Shown: positions 1 to 8,017, counted from the first letter of the stretch. The stretch is 64,000 nt of DNA from Palsa-504 sp963744575 (GCA_963744575.1 CAVUUF010000003.1:1-64000); one strand, 5' to 3'. Made by a program: numbers and translations. The notes: generated by a model not told the origin, from the sequence alone.

Positions 1-1
1 C

Positions 2-760
2 GATATGGGCGCGCTGGCGCTGTTCGGCGAGAAGTACGGCGACCAGGTCCGGGTGGTCGAGGTCGGCGACTACTCGCGTGAGCTGTGCGGCGGCACGCAC
101 GTGGCCAGGTCCGGTCAGCTCGGTCTGATCAAGGTGCTCGGCGAGGCGTCCATCGGCTCGGGCGTGCGCCGGATCGAGGCGCTGGTGGGCATCGACGCGT
201 TTCGCTTCCTGGCCCGGGAAAGCGCGCTGGTCAGCCAGCTCAGCGAGCAGTTCAAGACGCCGCGTGAGCAATTGCCCGAGCGGATCTTGTCCGTGGTGAG
301 CAGGTTCAGGGACGCCGAACGTGAGCTGCAGCGGCTGCGGGCGGCCCGGCTGCTCGAGTCGGCCGGGGAAATCGCGGCGGGCGCAGAAGACATCAGCGGG
401 CTGGCCCTGGTCGCGCACCGCGCGCCGGACGGGACCGGACCCGACGACATCCGCAAGCTCGCCCTCGACGTGCGCGGCCGGGTGCCGCGCGGGCGGCCGG
501 CCGTCGTGGCGGTCGTGGGCGTGCCCGCGGAAAAGCCGGTCGTGGTCATCGCGGTCAACGATGCGGGCCGCGATGCCGGCCTGTCGGCGGGTTCCCTGGT
601 CGGGGTGGCGGCCCGGGCCCTCGGCGGCAACGGCGGCGGCAAGCCGGACGTCGCCCAGGGCGGCGGTGCGCCCCTGACCCGCCCCGGCGTCATAGCTGAG
701 GCATTTGAGGCTGTTCGTGAGGCTTTGCGGGACATCGCAGGACAGAGTCGGGTCCGGTAG
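2..760 (+). CDS. alaS: Alanyl-tRNA synthetase, C-terminal part (5' end outside window)
   Basis: This is the end of alanine-tRNA ligase, which charges tRNA-Ala in the cytoplasm. The frame is open from the first bases, so the gene starts upstream. The visible part opens with the end of the editing (second additional) domain, including the ELCGGTHV motif whose Cys and His help bind zinc. A helical linker follows (DAERELQRLRAARL). The Gly-rich C-Ala domain ends in a GGGGGKPDVAQGGG-like stretch (seen here as NGGGKPDVAQGGG), typical of the family C-terminus. It is followed on the same strand by ruvX and mltG, the usual actinobacterial order. Nothing odd is seen apart from the window edge. Confidence 0.97.
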   Translation, partial: DMGALALFGEKYGDQVRVVEVGDYSRELCGGTHVARSGQLGLIKVLGEASIGSGVRRIEALVGIDAFRFLARESALVSQLSEQFKTPREQLPERILSVVSRFRDAERELQRLRAARLLESAGEIAAGAEDISGLALVAHRAPDGTGPDDIRKLALDVRGRVPRGRPAVVAVVGVPAEKPVVVIAVNDAGRDAGLSAGSLVGVAARALGGNGGGKPDVAQGGGAPLTRPGVIAEAFEAVREALRDIAGQSRVR

Positions 761-854
761 GTAACGTGTTGGCATGCTCCTGCGACCTTCCGGGGCCTGC
801 GGTTCCGGGTCGCGTCCAGCCCGGGCCTGCCCTAAGGAGTCCGGGGCCGTCACG

Positions 855-1370
855 GTGAGCCAGCTTCCGTTCAGGCAGGGGGTGCGGCTCGCGGTGGACG
901 TGGGTTCGGTCCGCGTCGGAGTTGCTCGCAGCGACCCGGACGGCGTTCTGGCCGCCCCGCTGACGGTGCTGGCGTCGGGTCCCGGCGCGAAGGCCGCCCT
1001 GGCCCGGGCCGCCCTGGCCCGGTTGGCCGCCAGCGAAGACGCGATCGAGGTCGTGGTGGGGTTGCCCACATCGCTGTCAGGTCGTGAAGGCCCCGCCGCG
1101 GCCGGGGCCCGCGAGTTCGCCGTGGACCTGGCCAGGCTCGCGCCGATCCCGGTTCGCCTGGTCGACGAGCGGTTCACCACCACCGAGGCGCACGGAGCGC
1201 TGCGCCGTGGCGGGAAGGACGCGCGCGCCCGTCGCCAGGTGGTCGACGCCGCGGCCGCTGCCGTCCTGCTGCAAGCCGCCCTGGATACCGAACGCGCCAC
1301 CGGCCGCCCGCCAGGCCAGCTCGTCCGCGCTCGCGATGCGGACCCGGCCCGTGACGGAGTCGGCGAATGA
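855..1370 (+). CDS. ruvX: RuvX/YqgF Holliday-junction resolvase-like nuclease
   Basis: Putative RNase H-fold nuclease linked to pre-16S rRNA 5' processing or Holliday-junction resolution in other bacteria. The GTG at 855 gives 171 aa, close to the family's 140-170 aa. An ATG at 774 is in frame, but its first 27 codons look non-homologous, and an AAGGAG-like site lies at 833-838. Motifs in order are DVGSVRVGVARSD near the N-terminus (catalytic Asp), VVGLPTSLSG, VDERFTTTEA and VDAAAAAVLLQ. The stop overlaps the mltG start by 4 bp (ATGA), so the two are translationally coupled. The exact start is the only doubt. Confidence 0.93.
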   Translation: MSQLPFRQGVRLAVDVGSVRVGVARSDPDGVLAAPLTVLASGPGAKAALARAALARLAASEDAIEVVVGLPTSLSGREGPAAAGAREFAVDLARLAPIPVRLVDERFTTTEAHGALRRGGKDARARRQVVDAAAAAVLLQAALDTERATGRPPGQLVRARDADPARDGVGE

Positions 1371-3112
1371 GCGAGAACGGAGGCGGATGGCCCCAGGACC
1401 CGCGGCCGCCTCGGCACTCACGCGGCTCCCAGGACCCCCGCGGACCGTACGACCCGCGCACATCGCGCGACCCCCGCGGACCGCAGGATCCCGGCGGACC
1501 GCAGGAGCCCAGCAGGCCCTATAATCCACCCCGCACGCCCCAAGGCACCCCTCTGCCCCGAACACCCCAAAGGCCGCAGGGGTCTCATAGGCGGCCGGAC
1601 GGTGACGTCCGGCGCCCGGATGACTACTTCAGGCCGTTGCCACCCGAATACGAGCCGGTTCACCACGAGCCGCGGTACGACGAGCCACGGTACGACGAGC
1701 CACGGCCCGACCGGAGCTCCCAGGACGACTCGCCCTGGCGCAGGACCCAGCGGCATTCCCGCCCCGAAGCCAGTGATTGGCAGCCGGGCCGGCCCGCGCA
1801 AGCCAGCTACGACCAGGGCGACTACCACCCGCACGGCCAGTACGGCGACCAGGATCATTACGCCGAGCAGAGCCAGTACGCCGAGCGCCCGGTCGAGTAC
1901 GAGGACGGGTACGAGACCGGAGACAGGTTCGTCCCCGGCTTCGGCGACGACGGCGATACTGGGTACGACGGCGGTACCGAGTACGAGGAGGACCCGGCCC
2001 GCTATGACGGCCGCCGTGCCCGCGGCACCGCCCGCCAGGATGGCCGACGCGGCGGCCGATCCCGCAGGCGCAGGTTCCGCTGGATCGCGCCGGTGGCCGC
2101 GCTGCTTGTCATCGTCATCCCGCTGGCCGTGGGCGGCATCTACGTCTACAGCTTCTACATGAGCAAGTACCACCCGGCCGACTACTCCGGGGACGGCACC
2201 GGCTCGGTCGTGGTCCAGGTCACCCCTGGTGAGAACGCGACCGACCTCGGGCCGCAGCTGGTCAAGCTCGGCGTAGTGGCGAGTTCCCGCGCGTTCGTCC
2301 TGGCCGCCGAGCACAACCCGAACCCGGCCGGCCTGCTGCCCGGCTTTTACCAGCTGCACATGCACATGCAGGCCTCGCTGGCCTACGCGCTGCTGATCAA
2401 CCCGGCCAACATGGTCCAGGCCGCAGTGACGATTCCGGAGGGCTGGCGGGAAAGCCAGATCGTGGGTTTCCTGGGCGCCAAGTCCGGCATCCCGGCCAGC
2501 GCCTACCGCGCGGCGCTCAGGGATCCGGCGTCCCTCGGGCTGCCCAGCTACGCCAACGACAAGCCCGAGGGCTACCTGTTCCCCGCGACCTATGAGGTCC
2601 AGCCGCACGAGACCGCCCTCGGCGTGCTGAAGGGCATGGTGCAGCGATTCAACCAGGAGGCCGCGGTGGTGAACCTGCCGGCCGCCGCCACGCAGGTGCA
2701 CCTGACCCCGAGCCAGGTGATCATCATGGCCAGCCTGGTGCAAGCCGAAGGCGGCCGTCTCACCGACTACCCGAAGATCGCCCGGGTCATCGACAACCGG
2801 ATCGCCCAGGGCATCCCGCTGCAGCTCGACAGCACCGTGCTCTACGGCCTGAACACGTTCGGCATCATCGCCAGCGACCAGCAGCTCAACAGCCCGTCGC
2901 CGTACAACACCTACAAGCACAAGGGCCTGCCGCCCGGCCCGATCGACAACCCGGGGAACGCGGCCATCCAGGCCGTGCTGCACCCGGCGGCGGGTTCCTG
3001 GCTGTACTTCGTGACCGTCAACCCGAAGACCGGCGAGACCCTGTTCACCTCCAGCCAGGCTCAATTCCAGCAGTTCCGGCAGGAACTCCAGAAGAACCTG
3101 GGCCAGGGTTGA
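1367..3112 (+). CDS. mltG: Endolytic murein transglycosylase MltG (YceG-like)
   Basis: Membrane-anchored lytic transglycosylase that cuts nascent glycan strands and so limits their length. The product is 581 aa. Residues 1 to about 235 are a low-complexity, Pro/Arg/Asp/Tyr-rich cytosolic tail with tandem DPRGPQDPGGPQ-type and YDEPRYDEPR units. A single membrane segment spans about 239-265 and is preceded by a dense Arg/Lys stretch. The YceG domain follows outside. Glu461 in SLVQAEGG is the likely catalytic acid. Later family motifs include LQLDSTVLYG and LPPGPIDNPG. The gene sits between ruvX (4-bp overlap) and aroE (4-bp overlap, TTGA). The cytosolic tail is much longer than in E. coli MltG but common in actinomycetes. 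Confidence 0.95.
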   Translation: MSENGGGWPQDPRPPRHSRGSQDPRGPYDPRTSRDPRGPQDPGGPQEPSRPYNPPRTPQGTPLPRTPQRPQGSHRRPDGDVRRPDDYFRPLPPEYEPVHHEPRYDEPRYDEPRPDRSSQDDSPWRRTQRHSRPEASDWQPGRPAQASYDQGDYHPHGQYGDQDHYAEQSQYAERPVEYEDGYETGDRFVPGFGDDGDTGYDGGTEYEEDPARYDGRRARGTARQDGRRGGRSRRRRFRWIAPVAALLVIVIPLAVGGIYVYSFYMSKYHPADYSGDGTGSVVVQVTPGENATDLGPQLVKLGVVASSRAFVLAAEHNPNPAGLLPGFYQLHMHMQASLAYALLINPANMVQAAVTIPEGWRESQIVGFLGAKSGIPASAYRAALRDPASLGLPSYANDKPEGYLFPATYEVQPHETALGVLKGMVQRFNQEAAVVNLPAAATQVHLTPSQVIIMASLVQAEGGRLTDYPKIARVIDNRIAQGIPLQLDSTVLYGLNTFGIIASDQQLNSPSPYNTYKHKGLPPGPIDNPGNAAIQAVLHPAAGSWLYFVTVNPKTGETLFTSSQAQFQQFRQELQKNLGQG

Positions 3113-3954
3113 CCCGGGGTAACAAGGCCGCGGTGCTCGGATCGCCGGTCGCCCACTCGCTGTCGCCGGTGCTGCACACGGCCGCGTACGCCGCGCTCGG
3201 CCTCGGTGACTGGACCTACACGGCGATCGAGTGCGACGAGGCTGGCCTGGCCGCCCTGCTCGGCTCCCGCGACAGCCAGTGGGCCGGGCTGTCGCTGACC
3301 ATGCCGCTGAAACGGGCGGTGCTGCCGCTGCTCGACCGCACCGAACCGCTCGCCGTCGACGTGGGCGGGGTGAACACGGTGGTCTTCGAGCGCGGCGAGC
3401 GGCACGGCTACAACACCGACGTCCCCGGCATGGTCGCGGCCCTGGCCGCGGCCGGGGTGACCGAGCCGGCCCGCGCCACCATCCTCGGCGCCGGAGCGAC
3501 CGCCTGCGCTGCCCTCGCCGCCCTGCGCGCAACCGGCCTGACGTCGGTGACGGTCCTGGTCCGCGACCAGAGCCGGGCCGGCGCGCTGCTGGCCGCCGCG
3601 GCCCGGCTGGGCACCCAGGTGGACCTGCGCCCCTTCGGCTCCGCGGCCCGCGACGGGGACCTGCTGGTATCCACCGTGCCGGTCGGCGCCGCCGATTATT
3701 ACGCCGAACGGGCCGGGTTTTTCCGCCCCGGCCCCGCCGTCGTGCTCGACGTGGTGTACGCCCCCTGGCCCACTCCGCTCGCGCAGACCGCCGCCAAGTC
3801 CGGTGCCGTCGTCGTCAGCGGCTTTGACCTGCTCCTTCACCAGGCCGCTCTCCAGGTCGAACTCATGACTGGCATCAAGCCCGCCCCTCTGGACCAGATG
3901 CGCGCCGCCGGCCAGGCCGAACTAACCCGCCGCACTTCCCCGCCCGGCGGATGA
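3109..3954 (+). CDS. aroE: Shikimate dehydrogenase
   Basis: NADP-dependent reduction of 3-dehydroshikimate to shikimate in aromatic amino-acid synthesis. The product is 281 aa from a TTG start that overlaps the mltG stop. The substrate-binding SLSP motif follows GSPVAH at the N-terminus. Catalytic Lys68 lies in LTMPLKRA and catalytic Asp104 in GYNTD. GGVNT, the nucleotide-binding ILGAGATA, DVVYAPWPTPL and the C-terminal GFDLLLHQAALQ are all present, so the enzyme looks complete. In other actinobacteria aroE also follows mltG and often leads into aroC/aroK. Here that continuation is missing and degraded sequence follows. Confidence 0.96.
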   Translation: MTRGNKAAVLGSPVAHSLSPVLHTAAYAALGLGDWTYTAIECDEAGLAALLGSRDSQWAGLSLTMPLKRAVLPLLDRTEPLAVDVGGVNTVVFERGERHGYNTDVPGMVAALAAAGVTEPARATILGAGATACAALAALRATGLTSVTVLVRDQSRAGALLAAAARLGTQVDLRPFGSAARDGDLLVSTVPVGAADYYAERAGFFRPGPAVVLDVVYAPWPTPLAQTAAKSGAVVVSGFDLLLHQAALQVELMTGIKPAPLDQMRAAGQAELTRRTSPPGG

Positions 3955-4047
3955 GCCGCTAGCCGAAGGCGCCGACCCCTCGGCGACCCGAAATCCTTCC
4001 GCTCTCAGCAGATCGAGGAACTCGTCACGGTCGGCGTCGAATCGGGG

Positions 4048-4173
4048 TCAAAGGTTCTCGACGTCCTTCTGCATCTTCTCGTTGAAGTCAGTCCGCGGCC
4101 GGAACGACGGCGGGAGATGCGGAGCCGGCGTCGCCCTGTAGATCTCGTCGAGCAGCTTGAACAAATGTTCCGC
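4048..4173 (-). pseudogene. Short coding-like remnant, family not recognised
   Basis: Between aroE and the next recognisable frame, 350 bp carry no intact gene. On the minus strand, 41 codons bounded by stops read like real protein (FKLLDEIYRATPAPHLPP, then TDFNEKMQKDVENL). A second stretch in another frame at about 3952-4047 (FDADRDEFLDLLRAEGFRVAEG) could be its frameshifted continuation. No start codon or ribosome site is seen. I cannot name the parent family. Either this is a decayed gene tail or the resemblance to protein is chance. Confidence 0.3.
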
Positions 4174-4303
4174 CTAAGCCCGAGCCCCGCGTTAACTGTG
4201 ACTAGCGGGAACCGGGTGAGCCGCGGTGCCGGAGGTGTACGCCGCGGCCGGGTGCTCGTGTCCTGCAGGTCGAGGGCCTCAGCACGGCGCCGACGGAATC
4301 GGC

Positions 4304-4579
4304 TCCGTGGACACGCGGGAGGATATAACCGAACAAATCCGTCAGCTGAAGCAGCAGCCGGGCCGGAACATCGGCATGAGCGGCAGCTCGACCCTGGTCA
4401 GCTGGCTGCTCCGGCAGGGCCTGCTCGACCAGCTCGACCTGCTTGTCTTCCCGGTCGTGATCGGCGGCGGCAAGCGCCTGTTCAGCGAGCTGGACGGTCA
4501 GGTGCCGCTGACCCTCACCGGCTCGGAGTCATTCAGCACCGGCGTGGTGCACCTCAGCTACGAGCCGGCGGCCGGGTGA
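4304..4579 (+). pseudogene. DHFR/RibD-C family reductase, C-terminal fragment
   Basis: About 92 codons match the C-terminal half of the small DHFR-like (RibD C-terminal) reductases. They include DITEQIRQLKQQPGRNIGMSGS, the LVSWLLRQGLLDQ helix and the hallmark VVIGGGKRLFSE. Intact members are about 180-200 aa and start with a Rossmann-like strand and a substrate loop, both absent here. The upstream open frame (from ATG 4226) does not resemble the family. I infer a 5'-deleted remnant. A short protein from an internal start is possible but would lack half the fold. Confidence 0.65.
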
Positions 4580-4598
4580 CCGCCTCCGGGGGCGCTGG

Positions 4599-4808
4599 AT
4601 GAACGGCGAAGCGGCGATCGGCTGGATCAGGGAAGTGGTGCTCGACTGCCCGGATCCGTGGGCGCTCGCGTGCTTCTGGGCCGGTCTGCTCGGCGGCACG
4701 CCGGTCCAGTGGTACCCCGGATGGGTCACGCTCGAGCCCCCGCCGCACGGCCGTCCTCCAGGTAGACCAGCCCCCGGCCGCCGGTGGCCGCCCGCACCCG
4801 CCGCCTGA
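4599..4808 (+). pseudogene. VOC/glyoxalase-like protein, N-terminal fragment
   Basis: Starts with ATG 20 bp after the reductase remnant. The first 45 residues match the N-terminus of actinobacterial glyoxalase-like (VOC) proteins (REVVLDCPDPWALACFWAGLLGG, then TPVQWYPGWVTLEPP). After about residue 46 homology ends abruptly and the frame runs into the antisense of the Nudix gene's 3' end. Intact VOC proteins of this type are about 120-140 aa. The break point near 4735 looks like a deletion or rearrangement junction that removed the 3' part. Confidence 0.6.
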
Positions 4809-5199
4809 TCGGGCCCCGGAGCAGGGTGAGCGCGTCGGTGAGCGGGGCGAGCCTGCACTCGGAGATCTCCTCGGGCTGCAGCTTCACGTCGGCCAGCGCC
4901 CGGTCGCTCACCGGCCCGCAGTCGAACAGGAAGCGGATGCCGCCCGGGCGGTCCGGCTTCGGCCGCCGGAAGTCCATCGCGGCCAGCCGCCCGCGGCTCA
5001 CCTCGATCCCGGTCTCCTCGCGCACCTCGCGCTGGCACGCCTCCCATGGCGACTCCCCGTCCGCCTCCATGACGCCGCCGGGGATCGTCCAGCCGCTCTT
5101 GTACGTCGGCTTGAGGATCAGCAGCCGGCCCGCCCGGTCGAAGATGAGCGCCCCGGCGGACACCGGAATGGCGGGGAGGGGCATGGGTTCCTCGGTCAC
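4726..5199 (-). CDS. Nudix hydrolase
   Basis: A 157-aa Nudix-fold pyrophosphohydrolase; substrate unknown (nucleoside diphosphate-linked compounds in the family). The GTG start at 5199 is preceded by a GGAGGG ribosome site. The Nudix helix is clear: PGGVMEADGE followed by CQREVREETGIEV, with the catalytic REVREE core. The loop between PGG and GE has one residue more than the usual pattern, a small deviation that the family tolerates. The last 83 bp lie antisense to the broken VOC fragment. The C-terminus ends in GRAAGARA and may have been altered by the same junction. Confidence 0.88.
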   Translation of the reverse strand: MTEEPMPLPAIPVSAGALIFDRAGRLLILKPTYKSGWTIPGGVMEADGESPWEACQREVREETGIEVSRGRLAAMDFRRPKPDRPGGIRFLFDCGPVSDRALADVKLQPEEISECRLAPLTDALTLLRGPIRRRVRAATGGRGLVYLEDGRAAGARA

Positions 5200-5300
5200 G
5201 TCACCACCCCTCCCCGGCCGCGAAGACCCAAAACCATGATCCCGAACGAACCCGGCGCATGCCCTCGCACACCCTCCTGCCTCCCGGGCCGACCTGGCCC

Positions 5301-5360
5301 ATTTTAATTAAATGCCCGTATTAATAATAATCCGGCCAGCAAATTCGCGCTTTTATCGAG
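5301..5360. other. AT-rich patch in intergenic DNA
   Basis: The stretch contains TTTTAATTAAATG and TATTAATAATAAT, far below the GC of the surrounding DNA. It separates the Nudix promoter region (5200-5300) from the MFS fragment. It could hold promoter elements for the divergent Nudix gene, or mark the scar of an inserted or deleted element. No inverted repeats or target-site duplications were seen. Confidence 0.5.
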
Positions 5361-5370
5361 AGGGCTGAAT

Positions 5371-5778
5371 TTGGTACCGTCAAGGGCGGTCTTTCTTTGG
5401 CTCGGCGCCGTCATCGGGGCGGGTGCGGCGCTGTTCGGCCTGCTCCGCCTCGCGCCGGACCTCGCCGTCGCGGCCGTCCTGCTCGGCCTGGCCACCTTCG
5501 CCTGGGGCCCGTATTACGTGTTCGAGCGGACCCTCGTCCAGCGGCTCGTCCCCGACCAGGTGCGCAGCCAGGTGGCCGGTGCCCGGATGACGATCTCCTC
5601 GCTGGGGTTCCCGCTCGGCAGCGCGCTCGGCGGGGCGCTGATCGGCGGCTTCGGCGCGCCCGGCGTCGTGGTGGCGATTGCCTGCTCGGGCCTGGCGCTC
5701 GCCCTGCTGCCGCCGCTCGCGCCCGCGCTGCGGGGAGTACGTCCCGCCGGACAGCGGGTCCGGACCTGGACGGCGTGA
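5371..5778 (+). pseudogene. MFS transporter, C-terminal fragment
   Basis: The frame encodes about 135 aa with four hydrophobic segments: FLWLGAVIGAGAALFGLL, LAVAAVLLGLATFAWGPYYV, ISSLGFPLGSALGGALIGG and VVVAIACSGLALALLPPLA. Between segments two and three it reads ERTLVQRLVPDQVRSQVAGARM. That loop is typical of the last third of actinobacterial MFS permeases (VPDxxRGRVxG). An intact MFS protein has 12 or more segments and over 400 aa, so the front two thirds are missing. The AT-rich patch lies exactly at the 5' break. I infer a truncated, non-functional gene. Confidence 0.7.
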
Positions 5779-5813
5779 TGCCCGGCCCGTTCGGTACATA
5801 AGATCTGAGCAGC

Positions 5814-6422
5814 ATGGACGGCACGGGACCGGTCGGCTTCGACCTCGACATGACGTTGATCAACTCACGTCCGGCCATCCTGGCCTCGTTCGGCGAAGTC
5901 GCCCGGGAGACCGGCACCGCCATCGACCTGGACGCGGTGGATCGCCGGCTCGGCATCAAGCTGGAGGATGAGCTGGCGTTCTGGTTCCCGCCGGATCAGG
6001 GCGCCGCGGCGGCGGAGATCTACCGGCGGCACTACCTGCGGCTGGCGGAGGGCATGACGACCGTGCTGCCCGGCGCGCACGAGGCGCTGGCCGCGGTCCG
6101 GGCAGCGGGAGAGCGCGTCGTCATCATCACGGCCAAGCACCCGGTCTCGGTCGGGCCGAGCCTGCGGGCGGCCGGGCTGGCCGCCGACGAGCTGTTCACG
6201 CTGGCGCACGGCCCGGAGAAGGCGGCCGTGCTGCGCCGCCTGAAGGCGGCCGCCTACGTCGGCGACACCCCGCCGGACATGGCCGCCGCGGTGCAGGCCG
6301 GGGTGCGGGCGGTGGGCGTCGCGACCGGCTCGTTCACCGGCGAGGACCTGGCCGGCGCGGGCGCCGAGGTAGTGTTCGGCTCGCTGGACGCCTTCCCCGC
6401 CTGGTACCGTTCCGTGTTCTAG
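5814..6422 (+). CDS. HAD-superfamily hydrolase (phosphoglycolate phosphatase-like)
   Basis: A 202-aa soluble phosphatase of the haloacid dehalogenase fold. The nucleophile motif is GFDLDMTLINS (Asp10 and Asp12). Motif II is VVIITAKHPVSV, motif III the Lys in GPEKAAVL, and motif IV YVGDTPPDMAAAVQAG followed by VRAVGVATGSF. The helical cap inserted after motif I is short, as in the PGP/Gph subgroup. The substrate cannot be told from sequence. Its stop overlaps the 3' end of a tiny convergent gene. It starts at ATG 5814, only 35 bp after the MFS remnant. Confidence 0.88.
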   Translation: MDGTGPVGFDLDMTLINSRPAILASFGEVARETGTAIDLDAVDRRLGIKLEDELAFWFPPDQGAAAAEIYRRHYLRLAEGMTTVLPGAHEALAAVRAAGERVVIITAKHPVSVGPSLRAAGLAADELFTLAHGPEKAAVLRRLKAAAYVGDTPPDMAAAVQAGVRAVGVATGSFTGEDLAGAGAEVVFGSLDAFPAWYRSVF

Positions 6423-6595
6423 GCGCGTTCGGCGATGGCCGCCGTCACCTCGTAGGGCAGGTGCCCCGGGTGGATCAGCAGCGCCCGGGCCACCTTGGCG
6501 GACACCCGCAGCAACTCGACCACCCGGTCCCTGTCGTCATGCGAAGCACGCAGTTCACTGCGGGCGATCTCGCCGCCGGGTTCGGATTCCGCCAT
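6419..6595 (-). CDS. Small protein, 58 aa, with DUF1707-like N-terminus
   Basis: A 59-codon frame from ATG 6595 to TAG 6419 reads MAESEPGGEIARSELRASHD, then DRDRVVELLRVSAKVARALL and a short tail. The ELRASHDDRDRVVELLR part resembles the start of DUF1707 domains (xRxSDADRERVVExLR), but the acidic second half of DUF1707 is replaced. No membrane segment or strong ribosome site is visible. It may be a short regulatory protein or the front of a truncated DUF1707 gene. It overlaps the HAD stop codon by 3-4 bp, convergently. Confidence 0.4.
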   Translation of the reverse strand: MAESEPGGEIARSELRASHDDRDRVVELLRVSAKVARALLIHPGHLPYEVTAAIAERA

Positions 6596-7020
6596 GGCTA
6601 AAACTTTAGAGCAGGGCTACGCCGCGTGCACCGCTCGCCGCTGACCGCCGACCCGGTTCGGCCCCGCAGAAGCGCACGGATCATTCTCGTGCGACTCCCT
6701 GGCGGCACAGGTGCGCCGAGCCCCGCGCCCGGCTGAGCGACGCCCCAAGCCCCGCTCCTGCTGAGCGCGCGCCGAGCCCTGCCCGTTGAGCAACACGCCG
6801 CCGCGAGCCCTTGACGGAGGCCGCCTCGGCGCAGTGGGCTCGGACTGTGGCTTCCGCCAGTTCCGCGCCGCCGCCTTCGTCCGCGGCCCCTCCTGCCTCC
6901 GCGGCCCTCCTGCCTCTGCGGCCCCTCCTGCTTCGCCCGGCACGCGGGCCGAACTGGCCAGCGCCATCGTCGCGGTGCTGAGCCGAGATCGGGCCGCGGC
7001 GGCCGCGCTGCGCGCGGAGC
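6596..7020. other. Non-coding or decayed stretch
   Basis: There is no convincing gene in these 425 bp. Several frames stay open on both strands because of base composition, but they are Ala/Arg/Pro-rich and lack family motifs. One helix-like segment on the plus strand (GTRAELASAIVAVLSRDRA, about 6942-7035 in the frame starting at ATG 6786) could be a remnant. It has no ribosome site and I do not recognise it. Confidence 0.4.
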
Positions 7021-7233
7021 TTATCGCTCTCCGGCGTCTTCGACCCCACCTTCGGCGGCCTGCCGGACTGGCTGTCCCGCCTAGTGGCCGCATTCCCGGT
7101 CAAGTCGCTCGCCGAGGTGCTGGAGAACGCCTACGCGATCCGCCCCTTCCCCGCCTGGGACCTGGTCAACCTGGCCCTGTGGACGGCATCGGGAGCGGCC
7201 TTCGCCACCTGGCGCTTCCGCTGGCACAGCTAG
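7021..7233 (+). pseudogene. ABC-2 type transporter permease, C-terminal fragment
   Basis: The plus frame from about 7021 to TAG 7233 encodes LSGVFDPTFGGLPDWLSRL, then AAFPVKSLAEVLENAY and LVNLALWTASGAAFATWRFRW. This is the characteristic end of ABC-2 permeases: a re-entrant SGxFFP-like element, an extracellular LPxWL helix, a last membrane segment and an RFRW tail. Only about 70 of roughly 250-280 residues remain, and no ATPase gene is nearby. The front is lost in the 6596-7020 stretch. I infer a deletion remnant. Confidence 0.65.
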
Positions 7234-7274
7234 CGCCAAATCGGGGTGTTCCCGGCCTCGGGCATGTCTGCTCT

Positions 7275-7700
7275 CTACTGGATCCGGGTCGCGATGGGGG
7301 TGCCGAGCTCCACCGTCCGGCTCACCGTGCAGAGCCGGTCGTGCGACTTCTTGACCGCGTCCGGCAGCAGCGCCCGGGCCTTGTCGCCCTGCTCACCCTC
7401 CGGGAACCCGACCCGGAAGGTCACCGCGATGCCGGTCAGGTGGTTGCCTGCATCGTCGCGGACCTTCTCCGCGTCGACCAGGATCTCGAACGTGTCGGGT
7501 TCGGCCCGGCGTGACGTCAGGATGTCGACGTCGATCGCGGTGCAGCCGCCTATCCCGGCGAGCAGCAGGTCGACCGGCGTGAACTCAGTACCTTCACCCT
7601 TGCCGATGCTGATCTGGCCGCCGCGGTCGTTAGTGGCGATGTACCTGCTGTTCTCGATGCGCTCGAGCCGGACGCCGCGATGCGCGGAATCAGTCGTCAT
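7275..7700 (-). CDS. OsmC/Ohr family protein
   Basis: A 141-aa OsmC-fold protein; relatives reduce organic hydroperoxides with two reactive cysteines. The two Cys are in GIGGCTAID and DRLCTVSRTVE. The N-terminal strand RIENSRYIATNDRGGQISIG and the TEFTPVDLLLAGIGG helix match the OsmC subgroup rather than Ohr. I chose ATG 7700 (MTTDSAHRG) over an in-frame ATG 48 bp upstream because the extra residues are not family-like. No ribosome site precedes 7700, but a TAGTGT -10-like hexamer ends 7 nt upstream, so a leaderless mRNA is plausible. Confidence 0.85.
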   Translation of the reverse strand: MTTDSAHRGVRLERIENSRYIATNDRGGQISIGKGEGTEFTPVDLLLAGIGGCTAIDVDILTSRRAEPDTFEILVDAEKVRDDAGNHLTGIAVTFRVGFPEGEQGDKARALLPDAVKKSHDRLCTVSRTVELGTPIATRIQ

Positions 7701-7957
7701 GCTGGCCACACTAGCCCTGGCTCTCAGCATGTACTCGCCGCCCAGCATTCGCTGGTCCCGGCTGCGGCTAAGCGTATGCTCATGACCGGAGGCTGTCCGA
7801 CCTGGCCCGCAACATCGTCGCGGGGCGCGGCGTGGACCGCGCCAGTCCCGGCAGCGGCTGCCTGGTGACGGGCAGCCAGACCAGCAGTCCCAGCCTGGCT
7901 CGCGGCCCAGACCCTAGCCCCTGCCGCCGCGCGCCGCCGGCTGGAGAGGAACCCCGC

Positions 7958-8017
7958 GTGTGCTTCTCGCCTCAGGCCGACGTCGCCGGCGGCTTGCTGA
8001 TCGCCGTGATCTTACCA
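7958..8017 (+). pseudogene. DUF6629-like N-terminal fragment
   Basis: GTG 7958 is preceded by GGAGAGG (7943-7949). The first 18 codons read VCFSPQADVAGGLLIAVI. This matches the very conserved start of the actinobacterial DUF6629 membrane family (MCFSxxADxxxG), after which homology stops. The intact family exceeds 200 aa. The remaining 7701-8295 interval shows no other coding signal. I infer a start region cut off by a deletion; the match is short, so it could be chance. Confidence 0.4.

Noticed and set aside
1418..3532. Open frame of 704 codons on the minus strand across mltG/aroE
   Set aside because: Shadow of two well-supported genes; low-complexity composition and no motif.
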